64,000 nucleotides of DNA from Actinomadura sp. K4S16 (GCF_008327685.1 NZ_BDDE01000013.1:1-64000); one strand, 5' to 3'; shown: positions 33,235-43,769, counted from the stretch's first letter. Numbers and translations: made by a program. Notes: a model not told the origin generated them from the letters alone.

Positions 33235-33453
33235 AGCCCTCCTTCCGATTACCTGGGTGGTCCGATCCGCGCCTCGCCCGCGTGCGGGTTCCGGCGCCGA
33301 TCCACCAAAAAACGCCCCGGCGCAGGCGCACGGGGCGTCCAGGCACGGCACGGAGGCCATGCGGGAAGCTCTCGTCTCACCTACGCAGGCCGCCCGACGT
33401 GAGTCGGGTCCTTCGGTCACCTCGCGGGAGGTGACGACCGGCGGTCTTCGGCA
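33235..33453 (-). ncRNA. rplJ leader (L10 autoregulatory leader)
   Basis: About 220 nt between the predicted promoter and rplJ contain three hairpins in order: GTCACCT/AGGTGAC (33416-33435), CCCGAC/GTCGGG (33393-33408) and a terminator-like hairpin (33307-33338). This layout matches known L10 leaders, where L10(L12) binds structured RNA upstream of rplJ. The binding motif itself was not verified. Confidence 0.6.
33307..33338 (-). terminator. Intrinsic terminator inside the rplJ leader
   Basis: On the minus strand ACGCCCCG and CGGGGCGT form a perfect 8-bp stem followed by a run of T (six A on the plus strand, 33307-33312). It is the only hairpin with a real T-tract seen in the window. It lies upstream of rplJ, not after a gene, so it should act as an attenuator. 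Confidence 0.75.
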
Positions 33454-33459
33454 CGGAAC

Positions 33460-33488
33460 AGGATACGTGCGTCCCTCGATGAGACCAA
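33460..33488 (-). promoter_or_regulatory. Putative rplJL promoter
   Basis: TTGGTC (-35) and TATCCT (-10) are separated by 17 bp on the minus strand, about 225 bp upstream of rplJ. The -35 element lies inside an imperfect inverted repeat (GTCCCTCGAT ... ATCGAAGGGAC, about 33470-33499). Confidence 0.5.
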
Positions 33489-33633
33489 ATCGAAGGGACG
33501 TAGCGCGTCAGGGCGAAGCACGAAACGCGACGCGGCAAGACACGGCGAGCCACGAGACGTGACCTACGGAGCGGGGAGGTAAGGCGAGCGACGCCCGCGG
33601 GAGACGCAAGGAGGCGCGGGGCCGGGACAGAGC

Positions 33634-33667
33634 GAGGGACCGCGCCCCGGGTGGGGTGCGGTCCCTC
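33634..33667. terminator. Hairpin after the first LppX-like lipoprotein
   Basis: A perfect 10-bp stem (GAGGGACCGC/GCGGTCCCTC) with a 14-base loop, about 57 bp past the stop of the lipoprotein gene at 33724. There is no T-tract. It probably ends the minus-strand transcript before the rplJ promoter. About 230 bp around it (33489-33723) have no gene. Confidence 0.65.
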
Positions 33668-33723
33668 GGTCGTGCTCAGGTGCGGGCCGACGGCGGGTCG
33701 GCGGCGGACCGGTCGGCTCCCGG

Positions 33724-34602
33724 TCAGGCGCCGGGGAGGCCGCCGCCGCTGCCGAGCCTGCTCATCATCTCGCCGAAGTCCGTGACCTCGCTCGCCGGCG
33801 GCTCGGCGACCTGCACCGGCTTGCCGAAGTCGCGGTACTTCATCGTCATGGTCATGTCGCCTTCGGTCGACTGCGTCGACTTCATCGTCATCTGGCGCGG
33901 CAGCTGCTGGCCGTCCACCCACAGGTCGAAGTGCATGGCCTGCAGGCCCGTCGTGCCGAGGCTCTTGCGGTAGGCCTCCTGCGTCTCCGGGGAGAGCTTC
34001 GCGACCGCGTCCTCCATCCGGTACGTGCCGGTGTAGTGGGTCGTCTGGACGCCGTCGAGCGTCTCCTTGCCGACCTCGCGCGCGTCCTTGGACGCCGTCA
34101 GCATCTTGGTGTTCTGGACCGGGTCCATCTGCCGGGACTGCTGGAGCAGCTCGTCGATGTTCATGCCGGACTTGGCGCCCAGCTCGTCCAGCGAGATCTT
34201 GATCCACGGCTTGGCGCCACCGCCGAGCTGGGAGAGCATCGGCATCTTCATGTACATGTTCCGGCCGACGAGCCGCTGCTCCATGCCGCCCATCGACTTG
34301 CCCGCGACCGTCATCTGGCCGAAGTTCATGCTGTAGGCGAGGTCCGGCTTCGTGCGGTACTGCATCGTGCCGTTCATCGACACGTCGCCCTCGGACGTGC
34401 CGGTCATCTTCATCGACATGTCGGCCTGGAACGAGTCGATCTGGCCGGTCTTCTCGGCGGCCTTGCCGAGGACCTGCGCGGCCGTCAGCCTCAGTCCCTT
34501 GCCGGCCTCGTCCACCGTCTTCCCGGCGTCCCCGAGGCAGCCGGTCAGCGAGAGGGCGAGGCCGGTGGCCAGCGCCGTGCCTGCGGCGAAACGACGGATC
34601 AT
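33724..34602 (-). CDS. LppX/LprG-like lipoprotein
   Basis: A 292-residue lipoprotein. The signal peptide ends in a lipobox (SLTGC) with Cys at about residue 22. The mature part is a LolA/LppX-like fold with repeated beta strands (FQADMSMKMTGTSEGDVSM, KPWIKISLDELG) and a final block containing FDLWVDGQQLPRQM. Mycobacterial LppX and LprG carry lipids to the outer envelope. It is the first of three related secreted proteins between rplA and rplJ. Its neighbour at 34772 shares the VDGV/LDGVQTTHYTGT and FDLWVDG/FDLWTDG landmarks. Confidence 0.8.
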   Translation of the reverse strand: MIRRFAAGTALATGLALSLTGCLGDAGKTVDEAGKGLRLTAAQVLGKAAEKTGQIDSFQADMSMKMTGTSEGDVSMNGTMQYRTKPDLAYSMNFGQMTVAGKSMGGMEQRLVGRNMYMKMPMLSQLGGGAKPWIKISLDELGAKSGMNIDELLQQSRQMDPVQNTKMLTASKDAREVGKETLDGVQTTHYTGTYRMEDAVAKLSPETQEAYRKSLGTTGLQAMHFDLWVDGQQLPRQMTMKSTQSTEGDMTMTMKYRDFGKPVQVAEPPASEVTDFGEMMSRLGSGGGLPGA

Positions 34603-34771
34603 CTGGGGGGTCTCCTTGGTCTCCTTGGCTCCCGGGCGATGGGGCCGAACGGTACATCAGACGCAAAGGACCCCGCCGCGGTTCACCTTTCCCCGGACAT
34701 CACGGTCGGTGGCCCGCCCTCGGCACCGTCCTCGGTCACCGCCACCGGGACGACGCCGCGGGCCGCCGCCG

Positions 34772-35623
34772 TCAGTTGCCGCCGAGGAAGCCCTGCAGCG
34801 AGAGCTGACCCACCTGGTCGGACGGGGGCGTGTTCACGTTGAAGGACTTGCCGTAGTCGCTGTAGAGGACGGTCACCGAGCCGTTCTCGCCCTGCGACCC
34901 GGTGGACTTGGACACGAGCTTGCGCGGCAGGTTGTCACCGTCCGTCCACAGGTCGAAGTTGATCTTCCCGTTGGCGCGGTCCTTCGGCAGCCAGTGCTGG
35001 ACCTTCGAGCGAGCCTCCGCGTCCAGCTGCTTCAGCGCGTCGTCGACGGTGACCGTCCCGGCGTAGTGCGTCGTCTTGACGCCGTCGACCGTCTCGGTGC
35101 CGACCCTGCGGGCGTCCTTGGAGCCGGTGAACATCTTCGTCTGCTCGGCCGGGTCCACCTTCTGGACCTGGTTCACCAGGCCCTGGACGTCGAAGCCCGT
35201 CCGCTGCGACACCTGGTTCACGTCGATCCGCAGCCACGGCTTGCCGTTGCTGACGAACTGCGCGAGCTGCGGGACCTTCGCGTACAGGACGTTGTCGGTG
35301 AAGACCGCCTGGCCCTTGGCGCCCGGAACGCTCTGCCCGTTCCGGCTGAACTCGTCCAGCTTCGCGCTGAACTCCAGCGACGGACGCAGCCGGAACTGCC
35401 CGTTCGCGTGGACCTTCCCGCCGCCGTCGCCCGTGCCCGTCACCGTCAGGTCGGCCTTGAACGTGTCGGCCTTGCCGGTCTTCTCGGACGCCTTCAGCAG
35501 CGCCTGGTTCGCGCTGAGCTTCATGTTGCCGGTGTTCTCCGACCCGTCCCCGTTGCACCCGGACAGGAGGAGCGCGGCACCCACCGCGGTGCCGCCGGCC
35601 GCCACCACGAATCGTCGGTTCAT
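34772..35623 (-). CDS. LppX/LprG-like lipoprotein
   Basis: A 283-residue lipoprotein, paralogous to its downstream neighbour. The signal peptide ends LLLSGC with Cys near residue 23. Shared landmarks are ALLKASEKTGKADTFKADLT, PWLRIDVNQVSQRTGFDVQG, DGVKTTHYAGTV and INFDLWTDGDNLPRK. It probably binds a lipid or glycolipid at the outer face of the membrane. The paralogue starts about 170 bp downstream, so the two may form a transcription unit. Confidence 0.8.
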   Translation of the reverse strand: MNRRFVVAAGGTAVGAALLLSGCNGDGSENTGNMKLSANQALLKASEKTGKADTFKADLTVTGTGDGGGKVHANGQFRLRPSLEFSAKLDEFSRNGQSVPGAKGQAVFTDNVLYAKVPQLAQFVSNGKPWLRIDVNQVSQRTGFDVQGLVNQVQKVDPAEQTKMFTGSKDARRVGTETVDGVKTTHYAGTVTVDDALKQLDAEARSKVQHWLPKDRANGKINFDLWTDGDNLPRKLVSKSTGSQGENGSVTVLYSDYGKSFNVNTPPSDQVGQLSLQGFLGGN

Positions 35624-35808
35624 GAGGGTTGAGCCTCCCTAGTCGCCCTGCTGGTGTTCCCAGTCTCTTCGGGCGCTAACGGACCTACATCCCCCGGTGG
35701 TACGAATGGGCGCCCGCACGGTACGACCAACGGCGTAGCCGCGGCACTGGACGAAGGGCGCCGGACGGAGCCGTACGGCAGGGCGGAATCCCGCGTCGCG
35801 GAGCCGCG

Positions 35809-36684
35809 TCAGCGGTAGGAACCGAAGGTCATCGACCCCGCGAACCCCGCGCCGGGACCCTGCGCGCCGAGACTGATCGTGGTCGGGCGGGCCTGGCTGT
35901 CGGCCAGCATGTCGATCCCGCAGCCGGTGTCGTCCGGGATCCACTTGCGGAACGCCGCCGCCGCGTCCTGCGGCAGCAGCGGGTACACGCCGCCCATGAG
36001 CCCCTGCGCGGTGAAGCGCGTCAGCCCGGCGGCGTCCGGCTCGCCCGCCGTCATGCCCGGCAGCGTCCCGATCATGAAGGTGAACTGGCGGGGGTCGGAC
36101 TCGTTCTGCAGCTTGCCCAGCTGCGCCTGGGTCAGCGTGGACTGCGTCCACTTCTGCCCGTCGTAGCCCTTGAGCGTGCTCCCCTGGACGATCACCTTCT
36201 GGGTGACCTTGGACAGCACGCCGCCCTTCATCGTCTGCGTGACGCCGGTGGCGCTCATCGCGAACTTCGGCCACAGCGTGAACGAGGCCGTCTCGGTCGC
36301 GTGCTGGTAGTCGCCGTCCGGCCCGACCGTCACCTTCATGTCCGTCTTGCGGGTGAAGGAGTGGAGGCTGGGACCGGGCTGCGGCGGTGCCGTGGGCAGG
36401 CCGTGCGCGGCGCCCCCGTTTCCGGAACCGGGCGTGCCGGGCCGGGCGCCCGCGCCGTTGCCGGCCCCGGGCGCGCCGGGCGTGGCGCCCGGAGTGACCG
36501 TGGCGGACGCGGCGCCGTTCGGGTTGGCGGGGTCGCGCTGGGCCATCGCCGCGGAGGGGGGCAGCGCCCCCGCGTCCTTCGGCGAGTCGCCGCCGGTCTT
36601 GACCACCATCAGGATCGCCGTGGGCACGACGGCCACCGCGGTCACGGCGGAGATGGCGATGGCCCGATCGGTACGACGCTTCAC
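35809..36684 (-). CDS. Membrane-anchored LppX-like protein
   Basis: A 291-residue protein with a single N-terminal membrane helix (AIAISAVTAVAVVPTAILMV) and no lipobox, then about 70 residues of Pro/Gly/Ala linker, then a beta-rich domain (MKVTVGPDGDYQHATETASF ... STLKGYDGQKWTQSTLTQ) that resembles but is more diverged from the two lipoproteins next door. A Cys occurs in DDTGCGIDML. It is third in the row of secreted proteins and has the same orientation. Function is inferred only from fold resemblance. Confidence 0.65.
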   Translation of the reverse strand: MKRRTDRAIAISAVTAVAVVPTAILMVVKTGGDSPKDAGALPPSAAMAQRDPANPNGAASATVTPGATPGAPGAGNGAGARPGTPGSGNGGAAHGLPTAPPQPGPSLHSFTRKTDMKVTVGPDGDYQHATETASFTLWPKFAMSATGVTQTMKGGVLSKVTQKVIVQGSTLKGYDGQKWTQSTLTQAQLGKLQNESDPRQFTFMIGTLPGMTAGEPDAAGLTRFTAQGLMGGVYPLLPQDAAAAFRKWIPDDTGCGIDMLADSQARPTTISLGAQGPGAGFAGSMTFGSYR

Positions 36685-36887
36685 CCGGGCAATTCAACAC
36701 CAGGTTCCTCGCCAGTAACAAAACAATCGAGTACCAAATTGTCCGGTTCCGGACCACCCCCCGTGTATCCAGCCCGGCCCGCCCCCGGGATCCAGGCCCC
36801 TCCGGCCCGCCCACCAGGCCCGCCACGGCCCGTCGCCGCGAAGCACCCTGCAGGCACCGGCTCGGCGAACAGGCTCGGGATGGTCGG

Positions 36888-38501
36888 TCAACGTGCGGTT
36901 GGCGGTCGGTTCGGGGGATCGGCCTGCTCTGAGGGGGTGGTCGGGTCGGGGTGGGGGGTCAGTCGGGTGCGTAGGGCGGCTTTGCGGATCTTGCCGGTGC
37001 TGGTGCGGGGTAGGGCCGTCGTGAACTCGATGCGGCGGGGGGTCTTGAAGCCCGCGAGGCGGGCGCGGCAGGCCGCGATCAGCTCCTCGGGGTCCGGTGG
37101 GACGCCGCCCGGCACGATCACCGCGCACACCGTCTGGCCCCAGCGCGGGTCGGACAGCCCCACCACCGCGACCTCGCGCACGCCCGGGACCGTGCGCAGG
37201 ACGTCCTCGACCTCGCGGGACGAGACGTTCTCCCCGCCCGTGATGATCACGTCCTTGAGCCGGTCGGTGAGGTGCAGGTAGCCGTCCCCGTCGATGCGGC
37301 CCGCGTCACCCGTGCGGAACCAGCCGCCCGCGAACGCCTCGGCGGTGGCATCGGGGTCGTCCCAGTAGCCGTCCGCCACCTGCGCCCCGCGGACCACGAC
37401 CTCGCCCAGCTCGCCGGGCGGCAGCGGCGTTCCGTCCTCGCCGATCACGGCGATCTCCGCGCCGTCGCCGGGACGGCCCGCCGACGCCGCCAGCTCCGGC
37501 CGCGTCTCGATCGCGGCGCGATGGTCCGCCGGGGACAGGAATGTCGCGTTGCCTGACAGCTCGGTCATGCCGTACCCCTGGTTGAGGTCGCAGCCCAGCA
37601 CCTCGACGGCGCGGCGCAGCAGCGGTACCGGCATGGGCGCCGAGCCGTACGCGATCACGCGGAGGGTGGCTCGCAGGGCCTCCAGCGCCGCCGGATCCTC
37701 GTTCAGGTGCGCGAGCAGGTCCTCCAGCATCGTCGGGGCCAGGGACAGGTTGGTGACCCCGTGCCGGCGCGCAGCGTCCACCAGGGCGGGGGGAACGAAT
37801 CTCCGGAGCACCACGGCGTGCCGCCGGAACACGTGATGCAGGATGACTTGGTAGCCCGCCACATGGCAGAGAGGGAACGGCGTACAGAACACGTCGCCCG
37901 GCAGCACGGGACGCCCCGACGCCGTCACCGTGATGGCCGCTAGCAGGCTCCTGTGTGTGAGCCGCACGCCCTTCGGCCGGCCGGTCGTGCCACTGGTGAA
38001 CATCAGCCACGCGACTTCGGCCGGATCGCGCTCCCCTTCTTCTATGGCGGCCGGGCCGTCCCATGGGAGGTCGGCGATGTCGGTGAGCGGTGGGTGGCGG
38101 TCGGGCAGCCCGCCCTCACGGGCCAGCCTCTCCAGCAGCTCCGGTTCGCCGATGACCAGTTCCGCGCCGCAGCGGACGATCTGGTCGGCCCATTCGCGCG
38201 GGTGCAGCCTCTGGTTGAGCGGCACGAGGATCCTGCCCTCGCGCGGGACCCCGTAGTAGGCCGCCACGTACTCCGGCCGGTTGTGCGCGAGCAGTGCCAC
38301 TCGTGCTCCGGGCGAGCACCGCGCCGACAGGTGGGCGCTCAGCGCGTCCGTCCGGGCCTGCAACTCCCGGAACGTCCACGTCGTGCCGTCGACCGAGAGG
38401 GCCGGGGCGTCGGGGGCTTCCGCCGCGGCCGCCTCAAGCACGTCGTACAGCCGTGGGACGTCGGACAACCGGTCGACGTCCCATTGCCGCGCCCCGCCCA
38501 T
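36888..38501 (-). CDS. AMP-forming acyl-CoA synthetase
   Basis: A 537-residue ANL-superfamily enzyme that activates a carboxylic acid with ATP to the acyl-AMP and then acyl-CoA. Signatures in order: the P-loop MFTSGTTGRPKGV (about residue 167), YGMTELSG, GWFRTGDAGRID, DRLKDVIITGGENV and the C-terminal catalytic lysine in TGKIRK. The C-terminal tail is Pro/Thr-rich. The substrate is probably a fatty or aromatic acid, which the sequence does not settle. About 200 bp downstream (36685-36887) hold no gene. Confidence 0.9.
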   Translation of the reverse strand: MGGARQWDVDRLSDVPRLYDVLEAAAAEAPDAPALSVDGTTWTFRELQARTDALSAHLSARCSPGARVALLAHNRPEYVAAYYGVPREGRILVPLNQRLHPREWADQIVRCGAELVIGEPELLERLAREGGLPDRHPPLTDIADLPWDGPAAIEEGERDPAEVAWLMFTSGTTGRPKGVRLTHRSLLAAITVTASGRPVLPGDVFCTPFPLCHVAGYQVILHHVFRRHAVVLRRFVPPALVDAARRHGVTNLSLAPTMLEDLLAHLNEDPAALEALRATLRVIAYGSAPMPVPLLRRAVEVLGCDLNQGYGMTELSGNATFLSPADHRAAIETRPELAASAGRPGDGAEIAVIGEDGTPLPPGELGEVVVRGAQVADGYWDDPDATAEAFAGGWFRTGDAGRIDGDGYLHLTDRLKDVIITGGENVSSREVEDVLRTVPGVREVAVVGLSDPRWGQTVCAVIVPGGVPPDPEELIAACRARLAGFKTPRRIEFTTALPRTSTGKIRKAALRTRLTPHPDPTTPSEQADPPNRPPTAR

Positions 38502-38640
38502 CGCATCCCCTCACCGACGATCTGGGCGCCGAATCTAGTGGCGGGGACGCGGGCTCCGCCGGAGCCATCCCGGTGAGCGCGACCTCCGCGCCCCCGCAGC
38601 GGTGGGCAGTATGCGAGAGCGGAGGCGTGAGGTGTCCGCG

Positions 38641-39060
38641 TCAGAGGAGCATCTCGAAGGCTATGAACCCCGTGACGCCGACCAGCACGACACCGACCAG
38701 CAGGGCCGGGAGGACGCCGACCCCTTCATATCCCGGCAGTTCGATCGTCGTTGGGCTGGCCGGGTCGTATCGAACGTCGACCTTGCAGCCCACACCAGAG
38801 GCCAACCCCGGCGGATAGGGCTTGCCGGAGGGGGACTTGACCTCAATCCGGTCTCCGTCCGGGGGAGTGAAGACCACCACAGGGTAGAAGCGCGGGGCTC
38901 CGTCGCTGTCCTTGTCCTCATCGACACGGACTATCTCACCCTCGATCCACCGTCCTCGCGAATTGAGGCGGTACTTCTCCCACGCGACTCCGAAGGCGCC
39001 CAGGGAGAACACCCCGAACACGACGGTCCAGAACCACCCGAGGACGAGTTTCCAGCTCAC
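38641..39060 (-). CDS. DUF3592 membrane protein
   Basis: A 139-residue protein with two membrane helices at its ends (LVLGWFWTVVFGVFSLGAFG and LPALLVGVVLVGVTGFIAF) flanking an extracytoplasmic beta domain with the DUF3592 pattern GEIVRVDEDKDSDG, YYPVVVF-like strands and VDVRYDPASPTTIELPG. Function is unknown. It stands alone between the acyl-CoA synthetase and rplA. Confidence 0.8.
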   Translation of the reverse strand: MSWKLVLGWFWTVVFGVFSLGAFGVAWEKYRLNSRGRWIEGEIVRVDEDKDSDGAPRFYPVVVFTPPDGDRIEVKSPSGKPYPPGLASGVGCKVDVRYDPASPTTIELPGYEGVGVLPALLVGVVLVGVTGFIAFEMLL

Positions 39061-39219
39061 GCTCGAAGGTTAGAGCGATGGTCACGGAAGGCCAAGCAGA
39101 GCCCCCCGATCCTGCGCCTCGTGGAAGTGCGCGGCCAGTGGTGCTGAAGACTCGGCCGGACGCATCAAGGCGTAACGCGGCGGGGCGAGGCACCGGGGTG
39201 AAGGCGGCGGAGAACGCGG

Positions 39220-39252
39220 CAGGGCGCCCCCGGTCGTACCGGGGGCGCCCTG
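39220..39252. terminator. Terminator after rplA
   Basis: A perfect 15-bp stem (CAGGGCGCCCCCGGT/ACCGGGGGCGCCCTG) with a 3-base loop, 27 bp beyond the rplA stop. It ends the rplK-rplA transcript and could act in both directions. Confidence 0.9.
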
Positions 39253-39279
39253 TTCTGCGGCGTTCGACGCCGGGCTCGG

Positions 39280-39996
39280 TCAGGCCTCTTCGAGCTCGGC
39301 CGTCAGGTTGCGGACCGCGTTCGGGTCCACCGGGATGCTCGGGCCCATCGACGTGGTCAGGGCCGCCTTCTTGACGTACCGGCCCTTCGCGGCGGACGGC
39401 TTGAGACGCTGGATCTCGTCGACCGCGGCGGCGTAGTTCTCCACCAGCTGGCGCTCGTCGAAGGACGCCTTGCCGATGATGAAGTGCAGGTTCGCGTGCC
39501 GGTCGACCCGGAACTCGATCTTGCCGCCCTTGATGTCGGAGACCGCCTTGGACACGTCCATGGTGACCGTGCCGGTCTTCGGGTTCGGCATCAGGCCGCG
39601 CGGACCGAGCACCCGGCCGAGCCGGCCGACCTTGCCCATCTGGTCCGGGGTCGCGACCACGGCGTCGAAGTCCAGGAAGCCGCCCTGGATCCGCTCGATC
39701 AGGTCGTCCGAGCCGACCAGGTCGGCGCCCGCCGCCTCGGCCTCCTGCGCCTTGGCGCCGACGGCGAAGACGAGCACGCGGGCGGTCTTGCCGGTGCCGT
39801 GCGGCAGGTTGACCGTGCCGCGGACCATCTGGTCGGCCTTGCGCGGGTCGACGCCCAGCCGCATGGCGACCTCGACGGTCGCGTCGAACTTGGTGACCGC
39901 GGTCTCCTTGGCCAGCTTCACGGCCTCGACCGGGCTGTACAGCCGCTCGCGGTCGATCTTCTCGGCCGCTGCGCGGTAGCCCTTGCTGCGCTTCAT
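39280..39996 (-). CDS. rplA: 50S ribosomal protein L1
   Basis: A 238-residue L1. It begins [19 protein letters not shown], contains [20 protein letters not shown], and has the L1 signature around [20 protein letters not shown] with NPKTGTVT following. The length is normal. It follows rplK by 61 bp and is the last gene of the unit. L1 normally binds its own mRNA as a repressor; no clear L1-binding mimic was identified in the short gap. Confidence 0.99.
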   Translation of the reverse strand: MKRSKGYRAAAEKIDRERLYSPVEAVKLAKETAVTKFDATVEVAMRLGVDPRKADQMVRGTVNLPHGTGKTARVLVFAVGAKAQEAEAAGADLVGSDDLIERIQGGFLDFDAVVATPDQMGKVGRLGRVLGPRGLMPNPKTGTVTMDVSKAVSDIKGGKIEFRVDRHANLHFIIGKASFDERQLVENYAAAVDEIQRLKPSAAKGRYVKKAALTTSMGPSIPVDPNAVRNLTAELEEA

Positions 39997-40057
39997 CTGC
40001 GTTCCTCCAAACGGAACTCGTGGTAGGGGCCGGCGCAGGCCCTCCCACTGGGGTGAC

Positions 40058-40486
40058 TTACTTGACCTCGATGCCCATCGACCGCGCGGTGCCGGCGACG
40101 ATCTTCTCGGCGGCGTCCAGGTCCTTGGCGTTGAGGTCGGGCATCTTGGTCGTGGCGATCTCGCGGATCTGGTCGCGCGTGACCGAGCCGACCTTGGTCT
40201 TGTGCGGCTCGCCGCTGCCCTTCTCCACGCCCGCGGCCTTCAGGATGAGCTGCGCGGCCGGCGGGGTCTTCGTGACGAAGCTGAACGACCGGTCCTCGTA
40301 GATGGTGATCTCTACGGGGATGACGTTGCCGCGCTGGGACTCCGTGGCAGCGTTGTACTGCTTGCAGAAGTCCATGATGTTGACGCCGTGCGGACCGAGC
40401 GCGGTACCGACCGGCGGCGCCGGCGTGGCCTGACCAGCCTGGAGCTGGACCTTCACCAGTGCGGCGACCTTTTTCTTGGGAGGCAT
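40058..40486 (-). CDS. rplK: 50S ribosomal protein L11
   Basis: A 142-residue L11. N-terminus [20 protein letters not shown], then the conserved [20 protein letters not shown], and a C-terminal rRNA-binding domain with [16 protein letters not shown] and [11 protein letters not shown] 36-nt stretch 125 bp upstream resembles its own first codons (see findings). Confidence 0.99.
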   Translation of the reverse strand: MPPKKKVAALVKVQLQAGQATPAPPVGTALGPHGVNIMDFCKQYNAATESQRGNVIPVEITIYEDRSFSFVTKTPPAAQLILKAAGVEKGSGEPHKTKVGSVTRDQIREIATTKMPDLNAKDLDAAEKIVAGTARSMGIEVK

Positions 40487-40584
40487 GCCTCTCCCTCTGT
40501 GTTCCGTTTCGCTGTGGTCCCGACTCCCGGATACCGGGCAACACGGCGGGCGGAACTAGACCGCCGCGTTGGGACCTTGGCCGA

Positions 40585-40740
40585 CCCCGCCGCCCCGCGT
40601 GCGCGGGAGCAAAGCTGCACCTTGACGAACGCAGCGATGTTCTTGGGGTCATCCCCGCAGGAGCGGGGCAGATGGGTGCCCGTCCCGCCGAAGACCGGAG
40701 GGCGGGAACCCGAACCCGTCCCCGCTGGCGCGGGGACGAC
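40585..40740 (-). repeat. Three degenerate CRISPR-like repeats (type I-E-like)
   Basis: Three 28-29 nt blocks at 40585-40612, 40645-40673 and 40712-40740 share a central CCCCGC/GCGGGG palindrome and I-E style flanks; on the minus strand the middle one reads ctgccccgctcctgcgggg then atgacccc. The gaps are 32 and 38 nt. The blocks differ from each other at many positions and there are no cas genes in the window, so this is at best a decayed orphan remnant. GC-rich leader hairpins are the alternative. The rest of the nusG-rplK gap has no gene. Confidence 0.3.
40611..40649 (-). pseudogene. Fragment resembling the 5' end of rplK
   Basis: On the minus strand one frame reads PKNIAAFVKVQL, against [13 protein letters not shown] at the start of the real L11, one codon shorter. 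By hand alignment about 27 of 36 bases match, and most differences fall at third codon positions, as expected for diverged coding sequence. It sits exactly between two of the CRISPR-like blocks. It is too short to be functional. Confidence 0.45.
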
Positions 40741-40795
40741 CTGTCAAGGATACGGCCTGACCGGAGCGGGCAGGACCGCGCTTCGAGGCCGTGTC

Positions 40796-42085
<1,290 letters not shown>

Positions 42086-42217
42086 TTGCCGCCGTTCACC
42101 TCATAGGTCGTGATCCAACCACCCTGTGGTTGCCGCGCGGTCCCGTGCCGCGGAGTGCCACGGAGGGCCATTGCGCCGCCATGGCGCGGCCGGCACGGGT
42201 GCGCGCACCGCACCTCG

Positions 42218-42290
42218 CAGGGCAGGAGGGACTCGAACCCCCAACCGCCGGTTTTGGAGACCGGAGCTCTACCAATTGAGCCACTGCCCT
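42218..42290 (-). tRNA. tRNA-Trp (CCA)
   Basis: A 73-nt cloverleaf without an encoded CCA end. The acceptor AGGGCAG pairs with CTGCCCT, the D arm is ggctcaattggtagagc, the anticodon loop is ctCCAaa with anticodon CCA, and the T loop is ggttcgagtcc. It lies upstream of secE as in most actinobacteria. No promoter was confidently placed in the 42291-42557 gap. Confidence 0.97.
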
Positions 42291-42557
42291 TCACTTCTCC
42301 GGCTAAGGAGAAAACCCGACCATGGGATCGGGCGGTGCCGGGTCCCAGCTTACGGCCTCATCGGTGCCCGCGTGCGGACAGGCTCGTATACCGGTGACAC
42401 GTCACTTGGAGGAGGAGTCTACGTGCCGGAGGGGCCCGCGTCGAACCGGATATCCCGGAGATCCCGGAACGCCGCGGCGACGTCGCGGCGACGACCCGTC
42501 CGACCGGCTCGGATATATGGCTGCGGGTCCTGGTGCGCCGTCTGTAACGATAGGGGT

Positions 42558-43769
42558 ATGAGCATCGACCGTCCTCGCATCTCCAAGCGCATCGCCGCGA
42601 TATCCGAGTCCGCCACGCTGGCCGTCGACGCCAAGGCCAAGGCGCTGAAGGCGGCGGGCCGCCCGGTCATCGGGTTCGGCGCGGGCGAGCCCGACTTCCC
42701 GACGCCCGACTACATCGTCGAGGCCGCGGTGACCGCGTGCCGGGTGCCGCGCTTCCACAAGTACACGCCCGCGGGCGGGCTGCCCGAGCTGCGCGCCGCG
42801 ATCGCCGAGAAGACCGAGCGCGACTCCGGGTACCGGGTCGAGGCGTCGCAGGTGCTCGTGACCAACGGCGGCAAGCAGGCGGTGTACGAGGCGTTCGCGG
42901 CGCTGCTCGACCCGGGCGACGAGGTCATCGTCCCGACGCCGTACTGGACGACCTACCCCGAGTCGATCAAGCTGGCGGGCGGGGTGCCGGTGGACGTCGT
43001 CGCCGACGAGACCACCGGCTACAAGGTGAGCGTCGAGCAGCTTGAGGCGGCCCGCACCGACCGGACGAAGGTGCTGCTGTTCGTGTCGCCGTCCAACCCG
43101 ACGGGCGCGGTCTACAGCCGGGACGAGATCGAGGCGATCGGGCGCTGGGCCGACGGGCACGGCCTGTGGGTCGTCACCGACGAGATCTACGAGCACCTCG
43201 TGTACGGCGACGCCGAGTTCCACTCGATGCCCGTGGTGGTGCCGGAGCTGGCCGACCGGACGCTCGTCCTGAACGGGGTGGCGAAGACCTACGCGATGAC
43301 CGGCTGGCGGGTCGGCTGGCTGATCGGCCCGGCGGACGTGGTGAAGGCCGCGCAGAACCTGCAGTCGCACGCGACGTCCAACGTGGCGAACGTCTCCCAG
43401 GCCGCCGCGCTCGCCGCGGTGACCGGCGACCTGTCGGCGGTCGCGGAGATGCGCAAGGCGTTCGACCGGCGCCGGCACACGATCGTGCGGATGCTGAACG
43501 AGATCCCGGGCGTGGTGTGCCCCGAGCCGGAGGGCGCGTTCTACGCCTACCCGTCGGTCAAGGCGCTGCTCGGCAAGCAGCTGCGCGGCAAGCGCCCGGA
43601 GACGTCGGTGGAGCTGGCGTCGCTGATCCTGGAGGAGGCCGAGGTCGCGCTGGTACCGGGCGAGGCGTTCGGCACCCCCGGGTACTTCCGCCTGTCGTAC
43701 GCGCTGGGCGACGACGACCTCGTCGAGGGCGTCTCGCGCGTCGCGAAGCTGCTGTCCGAGGCGAGCTGA
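42558..43769 (+). CDS. Class I PLP aminotransferase (aspartate type)
   Basis: A 403-residue fold-type-I aminotransferase from the ATG at 42558 ([20 protein letters not shown]). Landmarks: [46 protein letters not shown], the PLP-binding Lys near residue 243 in [13 protein letters not shown], and the carboxylate-binding Arg in GYFRLSYAL. It is expected to transfer the amino group of aspartate to 2-oxoglutarate. It is divergent from tRNA-Trp and secE. AGGGG lies only two bases before the ATG, so initiation may be weak or near-leaderless. Confidence 0.93.
   Translation: MSIDRPRISKRIAAISESATLAVDAKAKALKAAGRPVIGFGAGEPDFPTPDYIVEAAVTACRVPRFHKYTPAGGLPELRAAIAEKTERDSGYRVEASQVLVTNGGKQAVYEAFAALLDPGDEVIVPTPYWTTYPESIKLAGGVPVDVVADETTGYKVSVEQLEAARTDRTKVLLFVSPSNPTGAVYSRDEIEAIGRWADGHGLWVVTDEIYEHLVYGDAEFHSMPVVVPELADRTLVLNGVAKTYAMTGWRVGWLIGPADVVKAAQNLQSHATSNVANVSQAAALAAVTGDLSAVAEMRKAFDRRRHTIVRMLNEIPGVVCPEPEGAFYAYPSVKALLGKQLRGKRPETSVELASLILEEAEVALVPGEAFGTPGYFRLSYALGDDDLVEGVSRVAKLLSEAS

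Noticed and set aside
33235..33420. An earlier rplJ start at 33420.
   Set aside because: It would translate through the leader hairpins including the T-tract terminator; the ATG at 33234 gives the normal L10 N-terminus.
40743..40748. A minus-strand TTGACA in the nusG-rplK gap, as an rplK promoter.
   Set aside because: No acceptable -10 follows at suitable spacing; the sequence there is a GC palindrome.
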